From: an uncultured Burkholderiales bacterium
Lineage (GTDB): Bacteria; Pseudomonadota; Gammaproteobacteria; Burkholderiales; Burkholderiaceae_C
Assembly (NCBI GenBank): GCA_903887655.1
Contig: CAISQQ010000190.1
Location: 1 to 8,852 of the forward strand
Direction of reading: 5' to 3'
Length of the DNA: 8,852 nt
A program made the position numbers and the translations under genes. Each line of letters starts with the position of its first letter. Position 1 is the first letter of the stretch. The notes beneath the pieces were generated by a model, which was not told the DNA's origin, made no database searches, and saw only the letters and a program-made list of their open reading frames with translations. Below are positions 1-5,896 of the stretch, piece by piece.

Positions 1-356
1 CCCGCGTGATGCACCGCGAGCGCTTGAACGCTCTTTTGCAAGACGTCTTCAAAGACAAAACTGTGCACCAGTGGGTGATGCTCCTCAATCAAGTGGGCGT
101 GCCTGCAGGCCCCGTCTACAGCGTGCCCGAGGTCTTTGAAGATGCACAAGTCAAGCACCTCCATGTGACCGCCACTTTGCACACCCCTGAGCACGGTGAC
201 AAGCATTACATCACCCAACCTGTGACCCTCGAGCGCACGCCAGCCATGGTCGTTGCCCCTGCCCCAGAGTGGGGCGAGCACACCGATGAGGTGCTGCTTG
301 AAGCCGGCTACAGTCAGGATGACATCCAAGCCTTTCACCAACAACAATGCGTCTAG
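1..356 (+). CDS. CaiB/BaiF family III CoA-transferase, C-terminal part (5' end outside window)
   Basis: This is the last ~118 residues of a family III CoA-transferase, cytoplasmic enzymes that move CoA from one acyl-CoA to another carboxylic acid. The reading frame is open from base 3 and ends in TAG at 354-356, so the start lies upstream of the window. Visible family features are the segment NQVGVPAGPVYSVPEVFEDA, which matches the conserved 'GVPxGPVxxxxEVxxDPQ' region near the C-terminus. The closing stretch 'APEWGEHTDEVLLEAGYSQ' is equally typical of the family (GEHT..VL.ELGYS). The catalytic Asp lies in the missing N-terminal half and cannot be checked. The next gene starts 3 bases after the stop, so the two are almost certainly co-transcribed. 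That pairing suggests a substrate activated as a CoA thioester and then handled by the crotonase. The acyl acceptor is unknown; the family covers carnitine, formate/oxalate, succinate/benzylsuccinate and many other acids. Confidence 0.9.
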   Translation, partial: RVMHRERLNALLQDVFKDKTVHQWVMLLNQVGVPAGPVYSVPEVFEDAQVKHLHVTATLHTPEHGDKHYITQPVTLERTPAMVVAPAPEWGEHTDEVLLEAGYSQDDIQAFHQQQCV

Positions 357-359
357 ATC

Positions 360-1181
360 ATGAATACACCCACAAGTGCCTCCAACCCTCAGTCCGCTAC
401 CCCTGAGCGAGACGTGCTCATGGCCATTGATGGTCATGTGGCCACCATCACTTTTTGCAACGAAGCGCGCTTCAATGCCATGGCCTACTCCATGTGGCTC
501 AAACTGGGCGACTATTTGGAGGACCTCCATCACCGAGCAGAAGTGCGTGTGGTGATCCTCAGAGGTGCTGGAGAAAAGGCCTTTGTCTCCGGGGCGGATA
601 TTTCTGAGTTTGGTGAAAAAAGAAATGATCCCGAACAAGTGGCCCTTTATGACCGCGCCGTCTCGCGCGCCCAAGGCGCATTGAGTGACTTTCCAAGACC
701 CGTGATCGCAGCCATCAGTGGGATTTGTTATGGCGGGGGTCTGGGGCTGATCTTGGCTTGTGATTTGCGCTTTGCTGCACCCAACGCCAAGTTTCGCATG
801 CCTGCGGCTCGGTTGGGGCTGGGATATGCTTACACGGGACTCAAGCGCATGGTCAACATCTTGGGTGTGGCCAAGGCGAGTGAGGTCTTCTTCACCGCCA
901 ATGTCTATCCCGCTCAAGAGGCTCTGAGCTTGGGCTTACTGAACTCGTTGCATGACAATGTGTTCGAGCACGCCCAGAGCGTGGCCCATCAAATTGCACA
1001 AAATGCACCCCTGACCATTGCCGCGGCCAAGCTTGCCATCAACACCGTGATGGCGGGCTCTGATGCTGAGTTGGTGAGCCGGGTTGACCAAGCGGTGAAG
1101 GGCTGTTTTGCGTCGAAAGATTATGCCGAAGGCCGAGCTGCCTTTGCAGCAAAACGCGATCCAGTTTTTAAAGGCGAGTGA
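360..1181 (+). CDS. Crotonase-superfamily (enoyl-CoA hydratase/isomerase-like) protein lacking both hydratase glutamates
   Basis: The 273-residue protein has the crotonase fold, which binds acyl-CoA and stabilises thioester enolates. The CoA/oxyanion-hole motif SGADISEF (77-84) and the second oxyanion segment ISGICYGGGLG (119-129) are both present. The C-terminus has the usual AEGRAAFAAKRDPVF (256-270). In classical enoyl-CoA hydratases (rat Glu144 and Glu164) the two catalytic Glu sit in 'GGGCE' and 'QPE'. Here those positions are Gly129 (GGGLG) and Ala149 (RMPAARLGL), so water addition by the standard mechanism is unlikely. Another crotonase-fold activity, such as isomerase, decarboxylase, C-C hydrolase or thioesterase, is more plausible. 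The first ~17 residues are Ser/Thr/Pro-rich and look unconserved. No clear ribosome binding site precedes ATG 360, but the 3-base gap from the CoA-transferase stop suggests translational coupling. A start at ATG 420 (Met21) is the alternative. A terminator-like hairpin follows at 1191-1209. Confidence 0.9.
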   Translation: MNTPTSASNPQSATPERDVLMAIDGHVATITFCNEARFNAMAYSMWLKLGDYLEDLHHRAEVRVVILRGAGEKAFVSGADISEFGEKRNDPEQVALYDRAVSRAQGALSDFPRPVIAAISGICYGGGLGLILACDLRFAAPNAKFRMPAARLGLGYAYTGLKRMVNILGVAKASEVFFTANVYPAQEALSLGLLNSLHDNVFEHAQSVAHQIAQNAPLTIAAAKLAINTVMAGSDAELVSRVDQAVKGCFASKDYAEGRAAFAAKRDPVFKGE

Positions 1182-1190
1182 GTCGTTTGC

Positions 1191-1209
1191 AGGGCTTCTT
1201 GAGCCCTTT
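1191..1209 (+). terminator. Possible weak intrinsic terminator after the crotonase gene
   Basis: AGGGCT (1191-1196) and AGCCCT (1202-1207) form a perfect 6-bp stem around a TCTTG loop, 9 bases after the crotonase stop. It is followed only by a short T run (TTT at 1207-1209) and then GGGGG, so it is at best a weak Rho-independent terminator. Its position between the CoA-transferase/crotonase pair and the ABC importer genes fits an operon boundary. Confidence 0.35.
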
Positions 1210-1272
1210 GGGGGATGCGCTCTGGTTGGAGGAGTTGGCGAGTGAAAAGTCAGTTGGAGTGTGTGAGGTTGT

Positions 1273-1285
1273 CAATTTTCAATTG
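1273..1285. promoter_or_regulatory. Small AT-rich inverted repeat upstream of the ABC binding-protein gene
   Basis: CAATT (1273-1277) and AATTG (1281-1285) form a perfect inverted repeat with a TTC spacer. It lies 18 bases before the binding-protein ATG in the only strongly AT-rich part of the 122-base gap (1182-1303). This region probably carries the promoter of the importer genes. TTGGAG (1254-1259) with TTCAAT (1278-1283), spaced 18, is a weak sigma70-like pair. The inverted repeat could be an operator or simply part of the promoter; ten matched AT-rich bases can arise by chance. Confidence 0.22.
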
Positions 1286-1292
1286 TTTAAAT

Positions 1293-1296
1293 GGAG
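1293..1296 (+). promoter_or_regulatory. Ribosome binding site fixing the binding-protein start
   Basis: GGAG ends 7 bases before ATG 1304. It supports that start over the upstream in-frame GTG at 1178, which overlaps the crotonase stop and would place 42 unlikely residues in front of the signal peptide. Confidence 0.7.
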
Positions 1297-1303
1297 TTGG
1301 ATT

Positions 1304-2323
1304 ATGAAATACAAAATGAACGTGAAGTCCAGTGGTCTAGGTTTTCAGTGGGTGTCAGCCGTGGCTCTGTCCAGTGCACTGGTGCTGACTTGTCAAAGTG
1401 CATTCGCCATTGGGCCGGCTCCCGCGCCCTTGGCGCAGCGCGAGACACTGAGCATTGGTTTTGTCAAAGTGGGACATTTGTCGCCCATGCTCAACGTGGA
1501 AGAGGAACTCAAGAAATTCAACATCGAAGTCAAACGCTCTGAGTTTGTCCGTTACGCGGACGCCAGAACCGCCTTGCTATCGAACTCGGTGGACGTCTCG
1601 GCAGTCGGCCCAGGGGACTTGGCCATTGCGGCGTCACAGGGCAGCAAAAATCTCATCGGCCTCACCGGTGTGGGCAGTTCGGCCAAAGACCTTGTCGTCA
1701 AAAAAGGCGTTGTGATCAATGACTTCAAAGACATCGCGGGCAAGAAAATTGGCATCGCACCGGGTTCCGCTGTGTGGTTCCAGTTTGCCATGACGCTCAT
1801 TGAAAAAGGCGTTCCCTACACAAGCTTCACGCCCGTGAATATCCAAGGCGGTGGCACGGCATTCATTCAGGCCATGAAACGCGGTGACATTGATGCCATG
1901 GTGCTCTGGGAGCCCTTTGAGTCCCAAGCGGTGTCAGAGGGTGAGGCTTACTTTGCCAAGAACACCGACTACTCCAAAGCCAAGTCTGTCGGTGCTGAGC
2001 TGGGGATGCTGGCCGCATCAAGAGAGGCCTACACCAATAAGAAAGAAGCCATCAAACGGTTTTTATGGGTGTACTTGAATGCTGAGGAGCAAATGAGTAA
2101 AAACAACGACGCGTTTGCCGATGCCTATTCCAAATACACAGGCCTGCCACCCAGTGTGACCAAAGACTCGGCAAAAATCATCAAGCTCGGTGGCGTGCTC
2201 ACCAAAGAACAAGTGCAACTCTTGGCCGAGGCTGCTTTCAAGCAAGGCATCATTCAAAAAGAAGTGAACCAAGAAGCCGCAGCTTTGTATGACGACTCCT
2301 TGGCCAAAGAGATCAAACGTTAA
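1304..2323 (+). CDS. ABC transporter periplasmic substrate-binding protein (SsuA/TauA/NMT1-like)
   Basis: The 339-residue protein has a Sec signal peptide: a basic N-terminus (Lys2, Lys4, Lys8), a hydrophobic core around 16-29, and a likely cleavage site after SAFA at residue 35. The mature part is a type-2 periplasmic binding fold of the nitrate/sulfonate/taurine/thiamine-precursor group. Its hallmarks are DVSAVGPGDLAIA (97-109), which recognises the ligand loop after lobe 1, DIAGKKIGIAPGSAVW (143-158) at the lobe crossover, and the family motif DIDAMVLWEP (195-204). Length is normal for the family (about 310-350). It delivers ligand to the permease and ATPase encoded just downstream. Members bind sulfonates, nitrate, pyrimidine precursors, phthalates and other small organic anions; the sequence does not tell which. 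Cys30 lies in VLTC, which is a poor lipobox, so a free periplasmic protein is favoured over a lipoprotein. ATG 1316 (Met5) is a possible alternative start. Confidence 0.92.
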   Translation: MKYKMNVKSSGLGFQWVSAVALSSALVLTCQSAFAIGPAPAPLAQRETLSIGFVKVGHLSPMLNVEEELKKFNIEVKRSEFVRYADARTALLSNSVDVSAVGPGDLAIAASQGSKNLIGLTGVGSSAKDLVVKKGVVINDFKDIAGKKIGIAPGSAVWFQFAMTLIEKGVPYTSFTPVNIQGGGTAFIQAMKRGDIDAMVLWEPFESQAVSEGEAYFAKNTDYSKAKSVGAELGMLAASREAYTNKKEAIKRFLWVYLNAEEQMSKNNDAFADAYSKYTGLPPSVTKDSAKIIKLGGVLTKEQVQLLAEAAFKQGIIQKEVNQEAAALYDDSLAKEIKR

Positions 2324-2373
2324 ACTTTAGCGCGTTCATCTCTCTAGCCCCTAGCATGTCAATTTTTTGTCTA

Positions 2374-2390
2374 TTCACTTGATTGGTGAA
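2374..2390 (+). promoter_or_regulatory. Possible hairpin covering the permease ribosome binding site
   Basis: TTCAC (2374-2378) can pair with GTGAA (2386-2390), extended by a T-G wobble (2379/2385) around a 5-base loop. The 3' arm contains the only Shine-Dalgarno-like stretch (GGTGAA, 2385-2390) before permease ATG 2396. Folding would therefore lower permease translation relative to the binding protein, a common stoichiometry in such operons. The stem is short, so this is tentative. The rest of the 72-base gap (2324-2395) is T-rich around 2361-2370 and shows no clear terminator. Confidence 0.25.
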
Positions 2391-2395
2391 CCAAC

Positions 2396-3193
2396 ATGGC
2401 CCATAGTCGATTTCAAAAAGTGGTGCTCGCCCTCATCTTGCCGTTGGCAGTGCTCAGCCTGTGGCAGTATGCGGGCTCGCAGCCCGACATGGCTGGCATC
2501 GTGCCCACGCCGCTGGCCGTTGCCTTGGGCTGGCAGTCTTGGATATGGGGCAATGCGGGCTTGGGCCTGAACCCTTATTTAGGCACTTGGGTGGCCAACG
2601 TGAGTTACTCCAGCACCCGGGTTCTTGAGGGCTTTGTCTGCGCGACCCTCATTGGTGTGCCACTGGGGCTGATGCTGGGTTGGAGTCGATTGGCGGCTCA
2701 ATTGGTGGATCCCATGATTCAAGGTCTCAGGCCGATACCGATCACGGCTTGGTTGCCGTTTTCAATCGCGCTTTTCGGTATCCGGGATGTGGGATCCATT
2801 TTCTTGATTTTCTTGGGCGGGTTTTACGCCATCGTGGTCAACACCACCCAAGGCGCCAGGGATGTGGAGAAAAATTTGGTGCGCGCCGCCCTCATGATGG
2901 GCGTGAATTCTCGTCAACTGCTCTGGCGCGTGGTCTTGCCCAGCGCCATGCCCAATATCTTCACCGGACTGCGGGTGGGTCTGGGTATTTCTTGGACCGC
3001 GGTGATCGTCTCGGAGATGGTGGCGGTGAAATCGGGCTTGGGCTATGTGCTGTGGGATGCTTACTATGTGGGTCGCATGGACATTGTGCTCGCTGATATG
3101 GTCTCCATCGGTCTCATGGGTTTTGTCTCCGACAGTCTCATCGTGCTGCTGGAGTCTCGTGTGCTGCGCTGGCGCTTACTTCAAAACCATTGA
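2396..3193 (+). CDS. ABC transporter permease (SsuC/TauC-like, BPD_transp_1)
   Basis: The 265-residue inner-membrane protein forms the channel of the importer. Hydrophobic segments are visible at about 8-25, 78-97, 118-127, 133-149, 187-207 and 232-252. The cytoplasmic EAA loop that docks onto the ATPase is at about 160-183; it reads RAALMMGVNSRQLLWRVVLP, with the conserved Gly169 and the final Leu-Pro (181-182). The segment LRPIPITAWLPFSIALFGI (111-129) is the highly conserved part of the nitrate/sulfonate/taurine permease group. Length fits that group (about 250-280). Its own start is ATG 2396, with GGTGAA upstream that may be occluded by a hairpin. The ATPase gene begins 11 bases after its stop, so these two genes form a tight unit with the binding-protein gene. 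Identification as a permease is firm; the substrate is not determinable. Confidence 0.93.
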   Translation: MAHSRFQKVVLALILPLAVLSLWQYAGSQPDMAGIVPTPLAVALGWQSWIWGNAGLGLNPYLGTWVANVSYSSTRVLEGFVCATLIGVPLGLMLGWSRLAAQLVDPMIQGLRPIPITAWLPFSIALFGIRDVGSIFLIFLGGFYAIVVNTTQGARDVEKNLVRAALMMGVNSRQLLWRVVLPSAMPNIFTGLRVGLGISWTAVIVSEMVAVKSGLGYVLWDAYYVGRMDIVLADMVSIGLMGFVSDSLIVLLESRVLRWRLLQNH

Positions 3194-3204
3194 TTGGACT
3201 GACC

Positions 3205-3954
3205 ATGAGCACGATTGATATCTTGGGTTTGGATAAAACTTTTTCAACGCAGCCTCCCGTTGTGGCTCTCAAAGGTGTGGATTTGAGAGTCCGCTCGGGA
3301 GAGTTTGTGGCCCTCCTTGGGCCCTCGGGATGTGGCAAGTCAACGCTTTTGAACATGATTGCTGGCTTTGAGCAGCCCACCCAAGGCGAGCTCTTGGTCA
3401 ATGGACAGCCGGTTCGACAACCGGGTCCCGAGCGAGGCGTTGTGTTTCAAGAGGCGGCCTTGTTTCCTTGGTTGAGCGTGTGGGACAACGTTGTCTTTGG
3501 GCCCAAAGTACAAGGTGTTGCCAAATCGGTCTATGAGCCCCGTGCCAAAGAAATGCTCTCCATCATGGGGCTTTCTGCTTTTGAAAAAACGCTGCCTGTG
3601 CAACTCTCGGGTGGGATGCGACAGCGAGTCGGAATTGCACGCGTGCTCACCATGGGTTCGCAGATTTTGCTCATGGATGAGCCCTTTGGTGCACTGGACG
3701 CACAAACTCGCCTGAGCATGCAAGAGTTGCTCCTGACGGTTTGGCAGCAACTCAAACCCACGGTGGTTTTTGTGACTCACGATATTGATGAGGCACTCTT
3801 TTTGGCCGATACCGTGTATGTGATGTCTTCCAGGCCCGGTCGTATTCAAGCTCGCTTAGAGGTGGCTTTCGAGCGGCCTCGAAATTTGGAATTGACCACG
3901 AGTGCTGGCTTTAATCAAATGAAGCTGGAAGTCTTAAAGCAAATGCGCCACTGA
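3205..3954 (+). CDS. ABC transporter ATP-binding protein (SsuB/TauB-like)
   Basis: This 249-residue ATPase powers the importer from the cytoplasmic face. All motifs are intact: Walker A GPSGCGKST (39-47), Q-loop Gln82 in VVFQEAALFPW, signature LSGGMRQR (134-141), Walker B ILLMDEP (154-160) with catalytic Glu159, D-loop ALD (163-165) and switch His192 in VTHDIDEA. The FQEAALFPWLSVWDNV stretch is typical of the nitrate/sulfonate/taurine ATPases. ATG 3205 is chosen because a GGA (3196-3198) lies 6 bases upstream. The frame could be extended to TTG 3190, overlapping the permease stop, but this adds only five residues and has no ribosome binding site. The short C-terminus without a regulatory domain is normal for the group. 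The 69 bases after the stop, before the deacetylase-like gene, contain no convincing terminator, so read-through is possible. Confidence 0.94.
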   Translation: MSTIDILGLDKTFSTQPPVVALKGVDLRVRSGEFVALLGPSGCGKSTLLNMIAGFEQPTQGELLVNGQPVRQPGPERGVVFQEAALFPWLSVWDNVVFGPKVQGVAKSVYEPRAKEMLSIMGLSAFEKTLPVQLSGGMRQRVGIARVLTMGSQILLMDEPFGALDAQTRLSMQELLLTVWQQLKPTVVFVTHDIDEALFLADTVYVMSSRPGRIQARLEVAFERPRNLELTTSAGFNQMKLEVLKQMRH

Positions 3955-4023
3955 GCCTAGAGAAACGCTCACCCAACACCACCCACGACTTTGTTCAAGA
4001 ACTTCACCTCAATGAGACACTGA

Positions 4024-4902
4024 ATGGCAAACCCTCGAATTCCCTACCACTTCTCCAACGACGGCCCTGTGCTCAAGCCTCACCCTGAGGGCTCGATCAT
4101 GGTTCATTTGGTGGTCAATGTGGAGCATTGGCAGTTTGATGCTCCCATGCCGCGCACCATCATCACGCCGCCTCACGGCAAGGAAACTGTACCCGATGTG
4201 CCTAATTTCAGCTGGGTGGACTACGGTATGCGCTGTGGACTGCCGCGCATCATTGAGGCCATTGTTGACAGAGGTCTCACGGCTTCTACCAGTTTCAATG
4301 CCGGTGTGATTGAGGCCTACCCCCAAGCTGCTCACGCCATGCACCAAGCTGGCTGGGAGTTCATTGGTCACGGTGTGCACCAAAAGTCCTTGAATCATGC
4401 GGGCGCAGAAGCCGAGGTGGTCAAAACCTCTTTGGACATGATCGAGGCCTTGACTCACGTGAGACCCCGCGGTTGGTTAGGTCCTGGCCTTCGAGAGAGT
4501 CACACCACCCCCGAGACTTTGGTGCAAGAGGGCATTGAATATGTCTTTGATTGGGTGGTGGACGATGTCCCCAACTGGATGCACACGCAAAACGGACCGT
4601 TGCTGAGTTTGCCTTACAACTTGGAGATCAACGACTCCATCATCTATGCGGTTGAAAAACACTCGAGCTTGGAAATGCTCGAGAGAACTCGTCACACCTT
4701 GGCGCTTTTTGAGCGCGAATCGCTCAAGCACCCACGCGTTTTGGCCATTGGTTTGCACCCCCATTTGATTGGGGTGCCCCACCGCTTTGGCTCCTTTGAG
4801 CGCATGCTCGATTTGTTGATGGCCAGTTCACAGGTGTGTTTTGTTCAGGGTCATGACTTGGCCACCTGGTATGCAGAACAAGTGCCCAGACCCCAGGGCT
4901 AA
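4024..4902 (+). CDS. PuuE-like polysaccharide deacetylase-fold protein (putative C-N hydrolase)
   Basis: This 292-residue protein has no signal peptide and is probably cytoplasmic. It carries the CE4/NodB fold in the form seen in the allantoinase PuuE and relatives, which act on small amides and ureides rather than polysaccharides. Supporting segments are VHLVVNVEHWQFD (27-39; motif 1, 'NVExW' instead of TFDD), GWEFIGHGVHQKSL (110-123; motif 2), RPRGWLGPGL (147-156), and the late strand AIGLHPHLIGVPHR (241-254). Motif 1 has Glu34 where CE4 enzymes have the metal-binding Asp. Motif 2 keeps His116, but the HxxxH partner position is Gln120, with a His one residue earlier (119). The usual Asp-His-His metal site is therefore not intact. 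The gene sits 69 bases after the importer ATPase, suggesting it acts on the imported compound (inference). The ribosome binding site is weak. Activity on allantoin itself is not implied. Confidence 0.82.
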   Translation: MANPRIPYHFSNDGPVLKPHPEGSIMVHLVVNVEHWQFDAPMPRTIITPPHGKETVPDVPNFSWVDYGMRCGLPRIIEAIVDRGLTASTSFNAGVIEAYPQAAHAMHQAGWEFIGHGVHQKSLNHAGAEAEVVKTSLDMIEALTHVRPRGWLGPGLRESHTTPETLVQEGIEYVFDWVVDDVPNWMHTQNGPLLSLPYNLEINDSIIYAVEKHSSLEMLERTRHTLALFERESLKHPRVLAIGLHPHLIGVPHRFGSFERMLDLLMASSQVCFVQGHDLATWYAEQVPRPQG

Positions 4903-4929
4903 TTCATCAAGCCCCATGGCAAGTTGACA

Positions 4930-4947
4930 AGCCCCTAGAAAGGGGTT
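4930..4947. terminator. Hairpin downstream of the PuuE-like gene
   Basis: CCCCT (4932-4936) pairs with AGGGG (4941-4945) around an AGAA loop, and the stem extends to 7 bp by A-T and G-T pairs. It begins 28 bases after the stop at 4902. There is no adjacent T run, so it is not a textbook intrinsic terminator. It may be a weak terminator, an mRNA-stabilising stem, or an operator next to the promoter-like TTGACT that overlaps its end. A similar CCCT/AGGG element lies at 8381-8392. Confidence 0.3.
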
Positions 4948-4975
4948 GACTCTCTCCAAGCTTGTTGAATATGTT
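4946..4975 (+). promoter_or_regulatory. Candidate sigma70-type promoter for the SDR gene
   Basis: TTGACT (4946-4951, 5 of 6 to consensus) is followed after 18 bases by TATGTT (4970-4975, 4 of 6). Transcription would start roughly 20-25 bases before the SDR ATG at 5006, giving a short, T-rich leader. The pair lies in a clearly AT-rich stretch of the 103-base gap. This is judged by eye only. Confidence 0.28.
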
Positions 4976-4993
4976 GTAATTTTATTTTTTCTC

Positions 4994-4998
4994 AAGGA
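4994..4998 (+). promoter_or_regulatory. Ribosome binding site fixing the SDR start
   Basis: AAGGA ends 7 bases before ATG 5006. It supports this start over the in-frame ATG at 4946, which would lie inside the promoter-like region and add 20 residues ahead of the conserved MDLKLKGQRVVITGG N-terminus. Confidence 0.75.
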
Positions 4999-5005
4999 AC
5001 GATTC

Positions 5006-5776
5006 ATGGATTTGAAACTCAAAGGACAGCGTGTCGTGATCACGGGCGGCTCCAAGGGCATCGGCTTGGCTGTGGCCCATTCGTTTGCCAAAGAAGGGGC
5101 CACGCCCATTTTGGTCTCGCGCTCACTGGCCGGCTTACAAAGCGCTGCCCAAGAGATCAAAGCCCACACGGGCGTTGACTGTGAGGTTCTGGCCATTGAC
5201 ATGGGTGCGCGTGGCAGCGCCAAGACGCTCACCGAGCAGTGTGGCGAGATCGATATTTTGGTCAACAACGCCGGAGCCATTCCTGGTGGGAGCGTGCTCG
5301 ATATTGACGAAGACCGCTGGCGCGAGGCCTGGGAGCTCAAGGTGTTTGGCTACATCAATTTGGTGCGTGAAGTTTTGCCGCTGATGCAGGCCAAGAAAAA
5401 AGGGGTCATCGCCAACATCATTGGCATGGCCGGTGCAGCGCCCAGAAATGCCTACCTTTGTGGCTCCACAGCCAATGCGGCTGTGATTGCTTTTACCAAA
5501 GCCGTTGGAGGAGCGAGCGTTTCACACGGTGTTCGGGTCTTTGGCGTGAACCCATCCCCAACACGCAGCGAGCGCATGCAAACGATGCTCCAAGCGCAAG
5601 CGCAAAAGAAGTTCGATGACCCTGCACGTTGGATGGAGTTGACGCAAACCATGCCCTTTGGTCGCATGGCCGAGCCCCAAGAACTTGCCGATTTGACGAC
5701 TTTTTGCTGCTCACCCTTGGCCGGCTACCTCAGTGGCAGCGTGATCAATGTCGATGGTGGGCAGATGTACACCTGA
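5006..5776 (+). CDS. SDR-fold protein without the canonical catalytic tetrad
   Basis: This 256-residue cytoplasmic protein has the short-chain dehydrogenase Rossmann fold. It has the cofactor loop TGGSKGIG (13-20), VSR at 37-39 (an Arg there usually favours NADP(H)), NNAG (87-90), the VNPSPTRSERM region (181-191), and the normal ending LSGSVINVDGGQ (242-253). The catalytic tetrad is absent. The usual Asn position is Lys112 (ELKVFG), the Ser position is Gly140 (NIIGMAG), and the Tyr and Lys positions are Gly153 and Asn157 in YLCGSTANAAVIAFTK. A Tyr (150) lies three residues before the normal site. From memory, a known SDR subgroup of similar length and sequence (conserved-domain entry PRK06125) carries the same YxCGSxxN pattern, so this looks like a family trait rather than decay. 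Names such as 3-oxoacyl-ACP reductase would be misleading. It is flanked by catabolic genes and has its own ribosome binding site and probable promoter. Whether it catalyses redox chemistry is open. Confidence 0.9.
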   Translation: MDLKLKGQRVVITGGSKGIGLAVAHSFAKEGATPILVSRSLAGLQSAAQEIKAHTGVDCEVLAIDMGARGSAKTLTEQCGEIDILVNNAGAIPGGSVLDIDEDRWREAWELKVFGYINLVREVLPLMQAKKKGVIANIIGMAGAAPRNAYLCGSTANAAVIAFTKAVGGASVSHGVRVFGVNPSPTRSERMQTMLQAQAQKKFDDPARWMELTQTMPFGRMAEPQELADLTTFCCSPLAGYLSGSVINVDGGQMYT

Positions 5777-5798
5777 GCATCTTTGATCCTCAGGGTAT

Positions 5799-5834
5799 GG
5801 GCTTAGAGCTCTCTCTTGAAGCAGTCCCAAGCCC
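5799..5834. repeat. Inverted repeat in the gap after the SDR gene
   Basis: GGGCTT (5799-5804) is complementary to AAGCCC (5829-5834), with a 24-base interval that itself holds the palindrome AGAGCTCT (5805-5812). It starts 22 bases after the SDR stop. The long loop and the lack of a directly following T run make it a poor intrinsic terminator; a T7 run does occur 26 bases further on (5861-5867). Confidence 0.2.
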
Positions 5835-5853
5835 TTGTCGGTCAGAAGTTGGT

Positions 5854-5884
5854 CCCCCCATTTTTTTAATTCATCTTTTTCTTT
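5854..5884 (+). promoter_or_regulatory. Pyrimidine-rich leader before the acyl-CoA dehydrogenase gene
   Basis: C6 (5854-5859), A, T7 (5861-5867) and a further T/C-rich stretch reach to 5884, shortly before ATG 5897. Only a weak GAAG (5885-5888) serves as Shine-Dalgarno. Pyrimidine-rich leaders are known to bind ribosomal protein S1 and can substitute for a strong Shine-Dalgarno, so it may act as a translation enhancer. The homopolymers are also slippage-prone. Confidence 0.25.
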
Positions 5885-5896
5885 GAAGTTCTATTC

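Noticed and set aside
1178..1303. In-frame GTG at 1178 overlapping the crotonase stop, giving a 381-residue binding protein
   Set aside because: It would put 42 unconserved residues before an evident signal peptide, and the good ribosome binding site GGAG serves ATG 1304.
3993..4002. GTTC-AA-GAAC near-palindrome before the PuuE-like gene
   Set aside because: It is only four bases per arm, with no promoter-like context, so too likely by chance to call an operator.
4924..4929. Perfect TTGACA as a -35 box
   Set aside because: No acceptable -10 element lies 16-18 bases downstream; the TTGACT at 4946 is better placed.
4828..5340. 170-codon open frame on the minus strand spanning the end of the PuuE-like gene, the gap and the SDR start
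   Set aside because: It lies antisense to two well-supported genes, has no recognisable motif and shows the Ser/Arg-rich composition of a shadow frame.
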